From Isoalcanivorax indicus (GTDB lineage Bacteria > Pseudomonadota > Gammaproteobacteria > Pseudomonadales > Alcanivoracaceae), in contig NZ_QGMP01000001.1 of the NCBI RefSeq assembly GCF_003259185.1, positions 930,001 to 994,000 of the forward strand: a stretch of DNA of 64,000 bases, read 5' to 3'. Positions 38,901-52,457 of this stretch are shown one piece after another. Every line of letters starts with the position of its first letter. Within the stretch, counting starts at the first letter, position 1. The notes beneath the pieces were generated by a model. The model did not search any database. It saw only the letters and a program-made list of their open reading frames with translations, and was not told the DNA's origin. The position numbers and the translations under genes were made by a program.

Positions 38901-39872
38901 ATGAACCCCAGTTTCCTCGAATTCGAACAACCTATCGCCGATCTTGAGGCGAAAATCGAGGATCTCCGCCTCGTGGGCAATGGTGCCGAGGTCAATATCT
39001 CCGAGGAGATCAGCAAGCTCCAGGAAAAGAGCATCGCTCTGACCGAGAGCATCTTCAAGAATCTCAGCTCGTGGCAGATTTCCCAGCTGTCGCGGCACCC
39101 GCGTCGCCCCTACACGCTGGACTACGTCAAACGCATCTTCGATGAGTTCGATGAGCTGCATGGTGATCGGACCTTTGCCGACGACGCCGCCATTGTCGGT
39201 GGCATCGGTCGTCTGGAAGGGCGCCCGGTGATGATCATCGGCCACCAGAAAGGCCGCGATGTGAAGGAAAAGGTGCGCCGCAATTTCGGTATGCCGAAAC
39301 CGGAAGGTTACCGCAAGGCGTTGCGGCTGATGGAGATGGCCGAGCGTTTCCGCATGCCGATCCTGACGTTTATTGATACGCCCGGAGCGTTCCCCGGCAT
39401 TGATGCCGAAGAGCGCGGCCAGAGCGAGGCTATCGCCCGCAACCTGCTGGTGATGTCCAGCCTCAAGGTGCCGATCATTGCCACGGTGGTGGGCGAGGGC
39501 GGTTCCGGCGGCGCGCTGGCCATTGGCGTCTGCGACCACTTGCAGATGATGCAGTACAGCACCTATTCCGTGATTTCCCCCGAAGGCTGTGCCTCGATCC
39601 TGTGGCGCAGCGCCGACAAGGCGCCGGAAGCCGCCGAGGCCATGGGTCTGACGGCGGAGCGTCTGCACGAACTGGGCATCGTGGATGAAGTCATCCCGGA
39701 ACCCCTGGGTGGCGCCCACCGCGACCATGATCTGGCCGCAGACCGGTTGCGCCGCAGCCTGTTGACGCAGCTGGAAGCCCTGAGTGCCTACGATGCCGAC
39801 AGCCTGATCAGTCGCCGCTACGAGCGGCTGGTGTCCTACGGCAACTTCAGCACCTCGCCGGCGGACGAATAA
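38901..39872 (+). CDS. accA: Acetyl-CoA carboxylase carboxyltransferase subunit alpha
   Basis: The 323-residue protein pairs with AccD to carboxylate acetyl-CoA to malonyl-CoA, the first step of fatty-acid synthesis. The opening [55 protein letters not shown] and the oxyanion-hole region [12 protein letters not shown] are all family standard. AGG(tcc)AGGA precedes the ATG. It lies between dnaE and tilS as in many gammaproteobacteria; tilS begins 17 nt later. Confidence 0.97.
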   Translation: MNPSFLEFEQPIADLEAKIEDLRLVGNGAEVNISEEISKLQEKSIALTESIFKNLSSWQISQLSRHPRRPYTLDYVKRIFDEFDELHGDRTFADDAAIVGGIGRLEGRPVMIIGHQKGRDVKEKVRRNFGMPKPEGYRKALRLMEMAERFRMPILTFIDTPGAFPGIDAEERGQSEAIARNLLVMSSLKVPIIATVVGEGGSGGALAIGVCDHLQMMQYSTYSVISPEGCASILWRSADKAPEAAEAMGLTAERLHELGIVDEVIPEPLGGAHRDHDLAADRLRRSLLTQLEALSAYDADSLISRRYERLVSYGNFSTSPADE

Positions 39873-39889
39873 GCCGCCGGCCCCCTCCC

Positions 39890-41227
39890 ATGACGGTTGA
39901 CCTCGCCGAACTGCTGCGCCGTCACCTGGCTGACGTGCCGGGCAAGCTGGTGCTTGGCTTCAGCGGCGGTCTCGATTCCACGGTGCTGTTACATGGCCTG
40001 GTGCGTGCCGGTTTCGGTGCACGCCTGCGGGCCGTGCATGTGGCGCATGGTCTGCAGGCTGCGGCGCAGGACTGGCCGGCACACTGTGCCCGCGAATGTA
40101 CTGCCCTGGGCGTACGCTTCGAGCTGGTCATGCTGGCGGTGGCGTCCGGCTCGAATCTGGAAGACCGGGCCCGTGAGGTGCGCCGGGACGTCTTGATCAG
40201 GAACACCCCGGAAGACGGTGCCCTGCTGCTGGCACATCACGCTGACGATCAGGCAGAAACCCTGTTGCTGCGTCTGTTGCGCGGCGCTGGTCCGGCGGGG
40301 CTGGCGGCCATGTCGGCGGACAGTCAGTTTGCCGGGCGCCGCCTGCTGCGCCCCCTGCTGGAGGTCAGTCGGGCCGAACTGGCCGCTGTGGCCGCCGACT
40401 GGGAGCTGAACTGGGTGGAGGATCCCACCAATGCCGAGCAGATCGCTGATCGCAACTTCCTGCGCCACACGGTGATGCCCGTATTGCACCAGCGCTGGCC
40501 CGCGCTGGTGGAGACCCTGTGTCGCAATGCCCGTCGGCAGGGCGACGCTGCGGTGATGCTGGATCACCTGGCCAGTACCGACCGGGCGGCGCTGAGGCGC
40601 CCGGATGGCAGCCTGGACCTGTCCGGCTTCGCCCGGCTGCCCGCAGAGCGTCAACGTAACCTGCTGCACGGCTGGCTGCGCGCGGAGGGCCTGCAGGTGC
40701 CCGCAGAGCGTTTCCTGCAGCGGGTGATCGATGAACTGCCGGGGGCGGCAGAAGACCGCATGCCGGAAGTCGTCTGGCCGCAGGCGGCGTTCCTGCGTTT
40801 CCGGGACGGGCTTTACCTGTTGCCCACGGCAGCGCGTGTGCCGATCTGCGGGCCGTTACCCCTGGTGCTGGCGGACGCCTCGGCGGCCTCGCTGGGTCCG
40901 GTGACGGTGCGGGTCAGCGCGGGCACGGCTGCGGCAGCCGAGACCGCGGGCCGTCCTGACTCGAAGACCCTGTACCTGCCGCGCCATCTGAGGCGGGTGC
41001 TGGTGGGCCCGGCACCCCGTGGCGCTCGCCTGTATCAGGGCGGCATGCACCGTGATCTGCGCGAGCTCTGGCGGGTCGCTGGCATTCCTCCGTGGGAACG
41101 CTGTCGTCTGCCGGTGGTATTGGCCGATGCGGCGGGCCCGCCGGAAGTGCTGGCGGCGCCCGGCGCCGGACTGGCTGATGGTCTGTCACTGGCCCCCGGC
41201 GAGCCCGCCTGGTGTCTCTCCTGGTAG
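39890..41227 (+). CDS. tilS: tRNA(Ile)-lysidine synthase
   Basis: The 445-residue enzyme attaches lysine to C34 of tRNA-Ile2 (CAU anticodon), making it read AUA. The PP-loop SGGLDS is at 25-30; HHADDQAETLLLRLLRGAG and LRPLLEVSR follow, with LNWVEDPTN and the RNFLRHTVMPVL helix, then the substrate-binding and C-terminal domains. The start at 39890 has little Shine-Dalgarno, suggesting coupling to accA. After the stop comes a 255-bp gap that holds the pyrG promoter region. Confidence 0.94.
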   Translation: MTVDLAELLRRHLADVPGKLVLGFSGGLDSTVLLHGLVRAGFGARLRAVHVAHGLQAAAQDWPAHCARECTALGVRFELVMLAVASGSNLEDRAREVRRDVLIRNTPEDGALLLAHHADDQAETLLLRLLRGAGPAGLAAMSADSQFAGRRLLRPLLEVSRAELAAVAADWELNWVEDPTNAEQIADRNFLRHTVMPVLHQRWPALVETLCRNARRQGDAAVMLDHLASTDRAALRRPDGSLDLSGFARLPAERQRNLLHGWLRAEGLQVPAERFLQRVIDELPGAAEDRMPEVVWPQAAFLRFRDGLYLLPTAARVPICGPLPLVLADASAASLGPVTVRVSAGTAAAAETAGRPDSKTLYLPRHLRRVLVGPAPRGARLYQGGMHRDLRELWRVAGIPPWERCRLPVVLADAAGPPEVLAAPGAGLADGLSLAPGEPAWCLSW

Positions 41228-41271
41228 GGCGCCCGGCTGCCCCCGGAGCCGCCCGAGCGGCGCATTCCTGA

Positions 41272-41339
41272 TTGTGACCGTCGGGGTGTTCTGTTAGCAT
41301 TTACTCCCGTCCTGACCCAGTGCAATCCTCTGACATAAT
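41272..41339 (+). promoter_or_regulatory. Candidate promoters of pyrG
   Basis: TTGTGA (41272-41277) and TAGCAT (41295-41300) have 17-bp spacing. A second pair, CTGACC (41312-41317) and CATAAT (41334-41339), has 16-bp spacing. Either would give a leader of 140-180 nt before pyrG, which contains CCGGG-tttttaattttttg-CCCGG near 41393-41418, a small stem with a T-rich loop. Confidence 0.4.
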
Positions 41340-41404
41340 CCGGTGAAAAGGCCGCAGTTTTCCGCCGCCCGGTCGTATTTCAGTGGATGGCGCCGGGTTT
41401 TTAA

Positions 41405-45611
<4,207 letters not shown>

Positions 45612-45625
<14 letters not shown>

Positions 45626-46316
45626 TGCTCGGGTCTTTGCACTGGTGCCTGCCGCCGGCAGCGGCACGCGCATGGCCGCTGCCCTGCCGAAACAGTACCT
45701 GTCCCTGGATGGCCGCACCCTGGCTGAGCACACTGTCAATCGATTGCTGGCCTGCGCCCGTATCGAGCGCGTCATGGTAGCCGTGGCGGCGGATGACCCC
45801 TGGTGGTCGGCGCTGCCAGTGGCGCGCCAGCGGCGCGTCAGCACCACCATCGGCGGCGCCGAACGGGCCGACTCCGTGCTGCGTGGCGTGCAGGCCCTGG
45901 CCGACTGGGCGCGGGATGACGACTGGGTGCTGGTGCATGACATGGCGCGACCGTGCCTGCGGGTCTCCGATATTCACCGGCTGCTGGACGCCTGCGGCGA
46001 GCAGGGGGCCATACTGGCGTCGCCGGTCACCGACACCGTCAAGCAGGCGGACGCCGAGGGCCGCATCAGCGCCACCTTGCCGCGCAGCTGCATCTGGCGT
46101 GCCCTGACCCCGCAACTGTTCCCGCTGGGCGCCCTGCGTGAGGCGCTGCAGGCTGCCCTGGCAAACGGCTTGCAGGTCACCGACGAGGCCTCGGCCATGG
46201 AGGCCCGGGGCTGGCAGCCTGTGCTGGTGCTGGGACGGGCTGACAATATCAAGGTGACGGTGCCGGAAGATCTGGCGCTGGCCGCTTTCTATCTGGCGCA
46301 ACAGGAGGACGCATGA
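45612..46316 (+). CDS. ispD: 2-C-methyl-D-erythritol 4-phosphate cytidylyltransferase
   Basis: The 234-residue enzyme joins CTP and methylerythritol phosphate in the MEP pathway. The CTP-binding loop [19 protein letters not shown] is at the N-terminus; [27 protein letters not shown] and the late [11 protein letters not shown] complete the pattern. In the usual VHDAARP motif this copy has VHDMARP. Start 45612 has GAGG 9 nt upstream; the ATG at 45603 abuts that GAGG and is less likely. The gene overlaps ftsB (14 nt) and ispF (ATGA). Confidence 0.95.
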
Positions 46317-46807
46317 GCCTGCGTATCGGCCAGGGCTTTGATGTGCATGCCTTCGGCCCGGGCGATCATGTGATGCTCGGTGGCGTGCGTATCCCCCACG
46401 ATCATGGCCTCAAGGCGCATTCCGATGGCGACGTGGCGCTGCACGCGCTGGCGGATGCCTTGCTGGGTGCGCTGGCCCTGGGCGATATCGGCCATTTCTT
46501 TCCGGACACGGATGACCGCTGGGCGGGCGCGGATTCCGGCGTGTTGCTGCGCGAGGTGTACCGGCAGATCCAGGCCCGTGGCTACCGCCTCGGCAATGCC
46601 GACATCACCATCATTGCCCAGCGTCCGAAGATGGCGCCGCATATCCAGCCCATGCGCGAGCGTATTGCCGGGCTGCTGCACTGTGCCCCGGGTGCCGTAT
46701 CGGTGAAGGCCACGACCAGCGAAAAGCTCGGGTTTACCGGCCGCGAGGAGGGCATTGCCGTGATGGCGGTGGTGCTGTTGCAGGCGACGACGGCGGCCGC
46801 ACCGTGA
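46313..46807 (+). CDS. ispF: 2-C-methyl-D-erythritol 2,4-cyclodiphosphate synthase
   Basis: The 164-residue trimeric enzyme cyclises CDP-methylerythritol 2-phosphate. Zinc ligands are in GFDVHAF (Asp, His) and in the [22 protein letters not shown] stretch, with the DG-H-S-DGDV loop ([16 protein letters not shown]) and the [19 protein letters not shown] end. Both flanking junctions are 4-nt overlaps, tying ispD, ispF and truD into one translationally coupled unit. Confidence 0.97.
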   Translation: MSLRIGQGFDVHAFGPGDHVMLGGVRIPHDHGLKAHSDGDVALHALADALLGALALGDIGHFFPDTDDRWAGADSGVLLREVYRQIQARGYRLGNADITIIAQRPKMAPHIQPMRERIAGLLHCAPGAVSVKATTSEKLGFTGREEGIAVMAVVLLQATTAAAP

Positions 46808-47832
46808 GCACCTTGCCGCGTGCCCATGGCGGCCCGGTGGGGCAGGGCCGGTTGCGGGCCAGCCCCGAGGATTTCCATGTCAGCGAAGTGATGGCGGTGG
46901 CGCCGGACGGGCAGGGCGAGCACCTGTGGCTGCATCTGCGCAAACGTGGCCTGAATACGGCGGATCTGGCGCTGTCCCTGGCGCGCCTGGCGGGCCTGCC
47001 CCTGCGCGCCGTGGGTTACAGCGGCCTCAAGGACCGTGTGGCGGTGACCGAACAGTGGTTCAGCCTGCACCTGCCGGGCAAGCCCGACCCCGCCCTGGAT
47101 GCCTTGCCCGAGGGCGTGACATTGCTGGGCGCCGCACGGCACAGCCGCAAACTCAATCGCGGTACCCACCGGGCCAACCGCTTCGAACTCGTGATCCGCG
47201 ATCTGGAAGCCGACCCCGCGACTCTGCTGCAACGCCTTGAGGCGGTGGCCGCCCAGGGCGTGCCCAACTATTTCGGCGAGCAACGCTTCGGCCGTCATGG
47301 CGACAACTTCAGCCGCGCCCGGGACTGGCTCCTGGGCGACGGCGAGGCCCCGCGCAAACCCGCCCTGCGCAGCCTGTGGCTGTCGGCGGTGCGTAGCGAG
47401 CTGTTCAATCAGGTGCTGGCGGAACGGGTGCGTCAGGGCTGCTGGAACCAGTTGCTGACGGGCGATATCCTGCAGCCCGACGGGCGACGTGGCCTGTTCC
47501 TGGCGGATGAGGACAGCGATGCCGCCGCGCGCCTGACCGCTGGTGAAGTGCATCCGACAGCGCCTATGCCCGGTGCCGACGGCATGGCATCATCAGGCGC
47601 CTGTGCCGCACTGGAGGCCGCCGTGCTGGCAGAGCACGCCCCCCTGATCGATGCCCTGGCCGCGCATCGGGTGGAAGGCGCGCGCCGCGCCACACGTCTG
47701 CCGGTGCAGGATTTCAGCTGGCAACTGCCAGAGGAGGCCGTGGCGGGCATACTGCGTCTGGGGATGACGCTGCCCGCCGGTGCCTTTGCGACCACGGTGC
47801 TGGCGGAGCTGCTGACGTTCGGGAATACATGA
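46804..47832 (+). CDS. truD: tRNA pseudouridine(13) synthase TruD
   Basis: The 342-residue enzyme makes pseudouridine 13 in tRNA-Glu. It opens with [20 protein letters not shown]; the catalytic Asp77 lies in [17 protein letters not shown]. Further family stretches are [33 protein letters not shown] and the TruD insertion. The start is GTG at 46804, overlapping ispF. In many relatives surE follows; here pcm follows directly with an ATGA overlap. Confidence 0.95.
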   Translation: MSTLPRAHGGPVGQGRLRASPEDFHVSEVMAVAPDGQGEHLWLHLRKRGLNTADLALSLARLAGLPLRAVGYSGLKDRVAVTEQWFSLHLPGKPDPALDALPEGVTLLGAARHSRKLNRGTHRANRFELVIRDLEADPATLLQRLEAVAAQGVPNYFGEQRFGRHGDNFSRARDWLLGDGEAPRKPALRSLWLSAVRSELFNQVLAERVRQGCWNQLLTGDILQPDGRRGLFLADEDSDAAARLTAGEVHPTAPMPGADGMASSGACAALEAAVLAEHAPLIDALAAHRVEGARRATRLPVQDFSWQLPEEAVAGILRLGMTLPAGAFATTVLAELLTFGNT

Positions 47833-48512
47833 GGGTGGGGAACAACGTGACGGAAGTGAATCGTTCCGGAATTGGTATGACTTCAGCACGCACACGCGAG
47901 CGACTGGTCAGCCGCTTGCGCGAAAAGGGCATCAGCGACGTGCGGGTGCTGGACCTGATCCGCAGCACCCCCCGTCATCTGTTCATCGAAGAGGCCCTGG
48001 CACACCAGGCCTATGACGATACCGCCTTGCCCATCGGCCACGGGCAGACCATCTCCCAGCCCTGGGTGGTGGCGCGCATGACGGAACTCCTGATTGAACC
48101 CGGCGTGCCGCGCAAGGTCCTTGAAGTGGGCACCGGCAGTGGCTACCAGACCGCTATCCTGGCCGCGCTGTGCACGGACGTCTATTCCGTAGAGCGGATT
48201 CGCCCGCTGCAGGAGCAGGCACGTCGACGTTTGCTGTCGCTGGGGCTGGCCCGCGTCCAGTTGCGCCACGCGGACGGTGGTCTGGGCTGGACCTCCGAAG
48301 CGCCGTTCGACGGCATTCTGGCGGCCTGTGGCCGGGCGGATATCCCCGATGACCTGCTGGCGCAGCTGGCCGATGGCGGGCGACTGGTGATGCCGGTGGG
48401 AGAACAGGACCAGCAGTGGCTGACCGTGGTGGACCGCCACGGCGATGATTTTCGTGTCACGCGCCTGGATGCGGTGCGATTTGTGCCCTTCCAGCGTGGC
48501 ATTCTGCGCTGA
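47829..48512 (+). CDS. pcm: Protein-L-isoaspartate O-methyltransferase
   Basis: The 227-residue protein methylates isoaspartyl residues in damaged proteins. The SAM-binding motif EVGTGSGYQTAILAAL, the active-site loop DDTALPIGHGQTISQPWVVARMTELL and the C-terminal LDAVRFVPFQRGIL are intact. An ATG at 47877 (MTSARTRERL) would give the shorter start found in Pseudomonas; 47829 is used because of the overlap with truD. In the usual GDGWxGW motif this copy has ADGGLGW. Confidence 0.93.
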   Translation: MRVGNNVTEVNRSGIGMTSARTRERLVSRLREKGISDVRVLDLIRSTPRHLFIEEALAHQAYDDTALPIGHGQTISQPWVVARMTELLIEPGVPRKVLEVGTGSGYQTAILAALCTDVYSVERIRPLQEQARRRLLSLGLARVQLRHADGGLGWTSEAPFDGILAACGRADIPDDLLAQLADGGRLVMPVGEQDQQWLTVVDRHGDDFRVTRLDAVRFVPFQRGILR

Positions 48513-48530
48513 CCGTCGGGAGACAAGGCA

Positions 48531-49460
48531 GTGAAACGATATTCAGGGGTCTGGCTGCGCGGCATGGCCATGGGCGCCGCCGATATAGTGCCTGGCGTGT
48601 CCGGCGGCACCATGGCGCTGATCACCGGGATCTACGCCGAACTGATCAACACCCTGGCCGGTATCCGGCCGCGCCTGCTGGGCATCTGGCGCCGTGAAGG
48701 TCTGGCCGCCGCCTGGCGCGCCGGTAACCTGACCTTCCTGTTTACGCTGCTGGGCGGCATGCTCACCAGCATCCTGCTGCTGGCACGGCTGATCATCTGG
48801 GTCATGGCCCATTACCCCGTGCCCCTGTGGGCCTTTTTCTGCGGCCTGATTGTGGCCAGCATCATCATCGTTCTGCGGCCGCTCAAGCAGTTTGGTTTCG
48901 GCACCTGGCTGGCCCTGGTGGTGGGCGTGCTGTTTGCCGGCTGGGTGGCGACCCGCCCCGGGCTGGATGCCTTCGGCCTGTCGCCGATGGTGTTCTTCGT
49001 CTCCGGCGCGATCGCCATCTGCGCCATGATCCTTCCGGGCATTTCCGGCAGCTTCATCCTGTTGCTGCTGGGCATGTACGCCCCGGTGCTGGCCGCCGTG
49101 AATGACAGCCATCTGCTGCTGCTTGCCGCCTTCGCCGGGGGCTGTGCCTGTGGTCTGCTGACGTTTGTGCATTTTTTACGATGGGCCCTGGTCCGCTTCC
49201 ACGACCTGGTCATGGCGCTGCTGGCGGGCTTCATGGCCGGGTCGCTGGTGCGCCTGTGGCCCTGGCGCATCGCCGCAGAGCCGGGCGCTGTGCTGGAACG
49301 CACAGTGTTGCCCGCCCGCTACACGGCGGAGACCGGCCTGCCCGCGATGGTCGTTCCCGCGCTGCTGGCGCTGCTGGGCGGCCTGCTGCTGGTCTGGCTA
49401 CTGTCGCGCCCCGGCAGGCATAATGAGGCGAACCCGGCAGCAGAGAACAGGACGCCTTGA
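48531..49460 (+). CDS. DUF368 (PopT-type) membrane protein, probable undecaprenyl-phosphate transporter
   Basis: The 309-residue membrane protein has about eight hydrophobic helices and two inverted copies of the DUF368 signature: MGAADIVPGVSGGTMALITG near the start and ICAMILPGISGSFILLLLG in the middle. DUF368 proteins (PopT) have been shown in other bacteria to return undecaprenyl phosphate across the membrane for reuse. The start is GTG at 48531 with GGGAG upstream. Its stop overlaps the TTG start of nlpD. Placement between pcm and nlpD links lipid-carrier recycling to wall hydrolysis control (inference). The tail is polar and Asn/Glu-rich. Confidence 0.88.
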   Translation: MKRYSGVWLRGMAMGAADIVPGVSGGTMALITGIYAELINTLAGIRPRLLGIWRREGLAAAWRAGNLTFLFTLLGGMLTSILLLARLIIWVMAHYPVPLWAFFCGLIVASIIIVLRPLKQFGFGTWLALVVGVLFAGWVATRPGLDAFGLSPMVFFVSGAIAICAMILPGISGSFILLLLGMYAPVLAAVNDSHLLLLAAFAGGCACGLLTFVHFLRWALVRFHDLVMALLAGFMAGSLVRLWPWRIAAEPGAVLERTVLPARYTAETGLPAMVVPALLALLGGLLLVWLLSRPGRHNEANPAAENRTP

Positions 49461-50374
49461 GGCCCGATCGCCGCACTCTGATTCATTGGCCCCGCGAGTG
49501 GCACAGACTCCGCCAGGGCCGTGTGTTGCGCCGCCTGGCGGGGCTGGCCTTGCTGGTGCTGTGCTCGGCGGGCTGTGCCGCCAATCAGGCGCCCGTGGTC
49601 GAGTATGATGCCTCCGGCGCCCGCAGCGGCACCGGCACCCTGAGCAGTCGCCCCTCCCAGGTCACCCAGGGCAGCCATACGGTGGTACGCGGCGATACGC
49701 TGTTTTCCATCGCCTGGCGATACGGGTGGGATTACCGCGAACTGGCGGCCGCCAACAACATCAGCGCCCCCTTCACGATTCGCCCGGGCCAGGAAATCCG
49801 CCTGGACCGCCGAGCACCGGCCACCGCAGGACGTCCGGCATCGCCGCCTGCCAGCACAGCGCAGCGCCCGCCGCAACCGCAGACACCGGCACCCACCCCG
49901 CAACAGCCGCCCCGGCAAACCCCGGCGTCACCACCGCAGGCCTCCTCCCCACCGGCAGCCTCCACACCCTCGACGCCACCGCGCGTGGCCGGCACCGGGG
50001 ACGTGCAATGGCGCTGGCCCGCCAGCGGCGACCTGCTGTCCCGCTTCTCGGCCCAGCAGGCCGGGCAGACCGGCATCCGCATCGCTGGCCGCGACGGTGA
50101 TCCTGTGGTCGCGGCGGCGGCGGGCGTGGTGGTCTATCGCGGCAACGGTCTCACCGGCTACGGCAACCTGCTGATCGTCAAGCACAATGATCGCTGGCTC
50201 TCGGCCTATGCCCACAACGACAGCATGCTGGTCCGTGAAGGCGATAGCGTGGATGCGGGCCAGCGTATTGCGACCATGGGCGCGACGGGCACTTTCCGCA
50301 CCCAGCTGCACTTCGAGATTCGCCGCGACGGCCAGCCGGTCGACCCGCTGACCCTGTTGCCGCGCCGGTCCTGA
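49457..50374 (+). CDS. nlpD: Murein hydrolase activator NlpD (LysM and degenerate M23 lipoprotein)
   Basis: The 305-residue lipoprotein has a lipobox LCSAGC (about residue 40), a LysM domain (SHTVVRGDTLFSIAWRYGWD...), a Pro/Ala/Gln-rich linker (about 120-180) and a C-terminal M23/LytM domain. The first zinc His is absent (GIRIAGRDGD) as in E. coli NlpD, so it should not cut peptidoglycan but activate an AmiC-type amidase at the septum. The late AYAHNDSMLVREGD, ATMGATG and LHFEIRRDGQPVDP motifs are present. TTG start at 49457 overlaps the DUF368 stop. rpoS, usually the next gene, is not here. Confidence 0.92.
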   Translation: MRPDRRTLIHWPREWHRLRQGRVLRRLAGLALLVLCSAGCAANQAPVVEYDASGARSGTGTLSSRPSQVTQGSHTVVRGDTLFSIAWRYGWDYRELAAANNISAPFTIRPGQEIRLDRRAPATAGRPASPPASTAQRPPQPQTPAPTPQQPPRQTPASPPQASSPPAASTPSTPPRVAGTGDVQWRWPASGDLLSRFSAQQAGQTGIRIAGRDGDPVVAAAAGVVVYRGNGLTGYGNLLIVKHNDRWLSAYAHNDSMLVREGDSVDAGQRIATMGATGTFRTQLHFEIRRDGQPVDPLTLLPRRS

Positions 50375-50378
50375 GCCG

Positions 50379-51296
50379 ATGCCTGCGCACAAGGCGTCCT
50401 CCCTGACTGTGGCCCAACAGGCCCGTTTGCTGCGCCGCGTCACGCTGGCCTCGGTATGCGTGGCCCTGATCCTGATTGTGGCCAAGGCGGTGGCCTGGTG
50501 GCTGAGTGGCTCGGTGGCCCTGCTGGCGTCACTGCTGGATTCGCTCATGGATGCCGCCGCCTCACTGGTCACGCTGGTGGCGGTGCGCTACTCCCTGGTG
50601 CCCGCTGATGCCGAGCATCGTTTCGGCCACGGCAAGGCAGAAGCCCTGGCCGGACTGGGCCAGGCGGCCTTCATTACCCTGTCGGCACTGTTCCTGCTCA
50701 GCGAAGGCGTGCGCCGCCTGATCGACCCGGCACCGGTGGCGGCCACGGGTCTGGCTCTGGGGGTCATGGTGCTGTCCATCGTGCTGACGGTGCTGCTGGT
50801 GCAGTTTCAGCATCGGGTGGTGCGCCACACCGGCTCGACCGCTGTGGCGGGTGATGCGCTGCATTACGCGTCGGACCTGGCCATGAACATCGCCATCATC
50901 GGTGCCATTGTGGCGGCGCATTACGGTTATCTGCGGGTGGACAGTCTGGTGGCGTTGGCGGTGGGGGCTTATATCCTGGTGGCCGCCTGGCGCATCGGCA
51001 ACCAGGCGGTGCAATTGCTGCTGGATCGCGAATTACCGGACGAGGAGCGCCAGCATATCGCGGCGGTGATCGGCGCCCAGCCGGGCGTGCTGGGCTTCCA
51101 TGACCTGCGCACGCGTCAGTCCGGCCGCACGCGCTTTGTCCAGGTGCATGTGGAGCTGGACGAAACCCTGTCCCTGCGCGAGGCCCATGCGCGCATTGTC
51201 GAGATTGGCGCGGCGATAGGTGCTGCGGTGCCGGGCGCCGAGGTGATCATTCATGCGGACCCAGTGACGCCCGGGGCGGCTGACGGTGTGCGCTGA
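50379..51296 (+). CDS. Cation diffusion facilitator family transporter (FieF-like)
   Basis: The 305-residue protein has six membrane helices and a C-terminal metal-binding cytoplasmic domain. The two transport-site motifs are DSLMDAAASL (helix 2) and HYASDLAMN (helix 5), i.e. DxxxD and HxxxD; the DxxxD form with Asp instead of His in helix 2 is the FieF/YiiP kind, which exports zinc or iron by proton antiport. Also typical is HRFGHGKAEALAGL. It begins 4 nt after nlpD, so it is likely read from the same transcript, in the place usual for rpoS. Confidence 0.92.
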   Translation: MPAHKASSLTVAQQARLLRRVTLASVCVALILIVAKAVAWWLSGSVALLASLLDSLMDAAASLVTLVAVRYSLVPADAEHRFGHGKAEALAGLGQAAFITLSALFLLSEGVRRLIDPAPVAATGLALGVMVLSIVLTVLLVQFQHRVVRHTGSTAVAGDALHYASDLAMNIAIIGAIVAAHYGYLRVDSLVALAVGAYILVAAWRIGNQAVQLLLDRELPDEERQHIAAVIGAQPGVLGFHDLRTRQSGRTRFVQVHVELDETLSLREAHARIVEIGAAIGAAVPGAEVIIHADPVTPGAADGVR

Positions 51297-51342
51297 CTTT
51301 CTGTTTTGGCTTGGGTCCATTCTGTTGGGTTGTGGTGGTTAT

Positions 51343-51461
51343 GGCCCTCGGGGGGCGGGTACAGGGTTTCTGGACACGCCGTGAATACATCCATGTAGGC
51401 TCTCGTTCGGCATCCATGCCTCTCGAAGGTCCAGAAACCCTGTACCCGCCCCCCGAGGGCC
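51343..51461 (-). repeat. Intergenic hairpin element B, copy 3 (reverse orientation)
   Basis: Arms 51343-51375 and 51429-51461 pair perfectly over 33 nt. The 53-nt centre, read on the minus strand, matches copy 1 almost base for base, with GGC-ATGGAT-GCC and TAC-ATGGAT-GTA. The arms have GTACAGGG against CCCTGTAC where copies 1 and 2 have other, likewise paired, bases. The minus-strand upstream flank CAGGCTGCGCGTGAC is shared with copies 1 and 2. It lies 46 nt past the stop of the cation transporter gene. Confidence 0.92.
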
Positions 51462-51551
51462 GTCACGCGCAGCCTGGTTAACAACTTCCAGCCTACAGCT
51501 GCAACTGAGCAAGCGGTTGGCGCAGAGTGTGTGATGGCCTCTGAACGTGAC

Positions 51552-51670
51552 GGCCAGCGGGGGTGGGGGACTGCTTTTCAGGACTGTCGAGAGGCATGGA
51601 TGCCGAACGCAAGCCTACAGGGACGTATTCACGGCGTGTCCTGAAAAGCAGTCCCCCACCCCCGCTGGCC
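51552..51670 (+). repeat. Intergenic hairpin element B, copy 4 (divergent arms)
   Basis: Arms 51552-51584 and 51638-51670 pair perfectly over 33 nt but are far from the other copies (GGCCAGCGGGGGTGGGGGAC inward to TTTTCAGGAC). Only the outer GGCC and inner GGAC ends persist. The centre keeps GGC-ATGGAT-GCC (51599-51603 and around) and has TAC-AGGGAC-GTA (51615-51626). It faces copy 3 across 90 nt, and lies 41 nt past the 3' end of rnt. Flanks CGTGAC before and ACAACCACC after are shared with copy 1. Confidence 0.92.
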
Positions 51671-51711
51671 ACAACCACCGAGCCAACCAGAATGGACCCC
51701 AGCCAGAAGAA

Positions 51712-52386
51712 TCAGAAGTCGCCGCTTTTGCTGGCCAGGGTCGGGGGCATTTCGCCCGCAGGCGGGGGCGGCCAGCCGCCCAGGTCGCGCCAGCGGTTGA
51801 CCATGGTGCAGAACAGCTCGGCGGTGCGGGTGGCATCGTAGAGGGCGGAATGCGCCTGGCTCTGGCTGAACGGGATGCCGGCCATCTCGCAGGCTTTGGC
51901 CAGTACCGTCTGGCCGAACACCAGCCCGGCCAGGCTGGCCGTGTCGAAGCAGGAAAACGGATGGAACGGATCGCGCTTCAGGTCCGTGCGGCTGACCGCC
52001 GCCTTGACGAAGTCATGATCGAAGAACGCATTGTGACCGACCAGAATGGCCCGCTTGCAATGATTCGCCTTGACCGCCTTGCGGACCGCCTCGAAGACAC
52101 CGCGCAGCGCCATTTCCTCAGGCACCGCACCGCGCAACGGATTGGACGGATCAATTCCGGTGAAATCCAGCGCCGCCTGCTCGATGTTGGCGCCCTCGAA
52201 CGGGTCCACATGGTAGTGCACCCGCTGGGCAGGACGCAGCTTGCCCTCGTGGTCCATGTCCAGGGTGACGGCAGCGATTTCCAGCAAGGCGTCCGTATGG
52301 GCGTTGAAACCGCCGGTTTCCACATCCACGACCACCGGCAGGAAGCCGCGGAAGCGCAAGGCCAGCGAAGGGTGCTGCTCAGACAT
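51712..52386 (-). CDS. rnt: Ribonuclease T
   Basis: The 224-residue DEDDh exonuclease trims tRNA and stable RNA 3' ends. Exo I is in [21 protein letters not shown] (Asp, Glu), Exo II in [14 protein letters not shown], and Exo III in [15 protein letters not shown] (His, Asp). The start at 52386 is supported by GAGAGGAG 7 nt upstream; an in-frame upstream extension lacks homology. It is convergent with the cation transporter across 415 bp that hold elements B3 and B4. Confidence 0.95.
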   Translation of the reverse strand: MSEQHPSLALRFRGFLPVVVDVETGGFNAHTDALLEIAAVTLDMDHEGKLRPAQRVHYHVDPFEGANIEQAALDFTGIDPSNPLRGAVPEEMALRGVFEAVRKAVKANHCKRAILVGHNAFFDHDFVKAAVSRTDLKRDPFHPFSCFDTASLAGLVFGQTVLAKACEMAGIPFSQSQAHSALYDATRTAELFCTMVNRWRDLGGWPPPPAGEMPPTLASKSGDF

Positions 52387-52457
52387 GAAATCTCCTCTCA
52401 GGGTCGGCAATGCTACCGGAAAGCCATGCCGAGCAACAGGCGCCCGCCGTGCTGGCG

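Noticed and set aside
51343-51670. CRISPR array or tandem repeat
   Set aside because: The two copies are inverted to each other, with different arms and no regular short repeat-spacer pattern; no cas genes are in the window.
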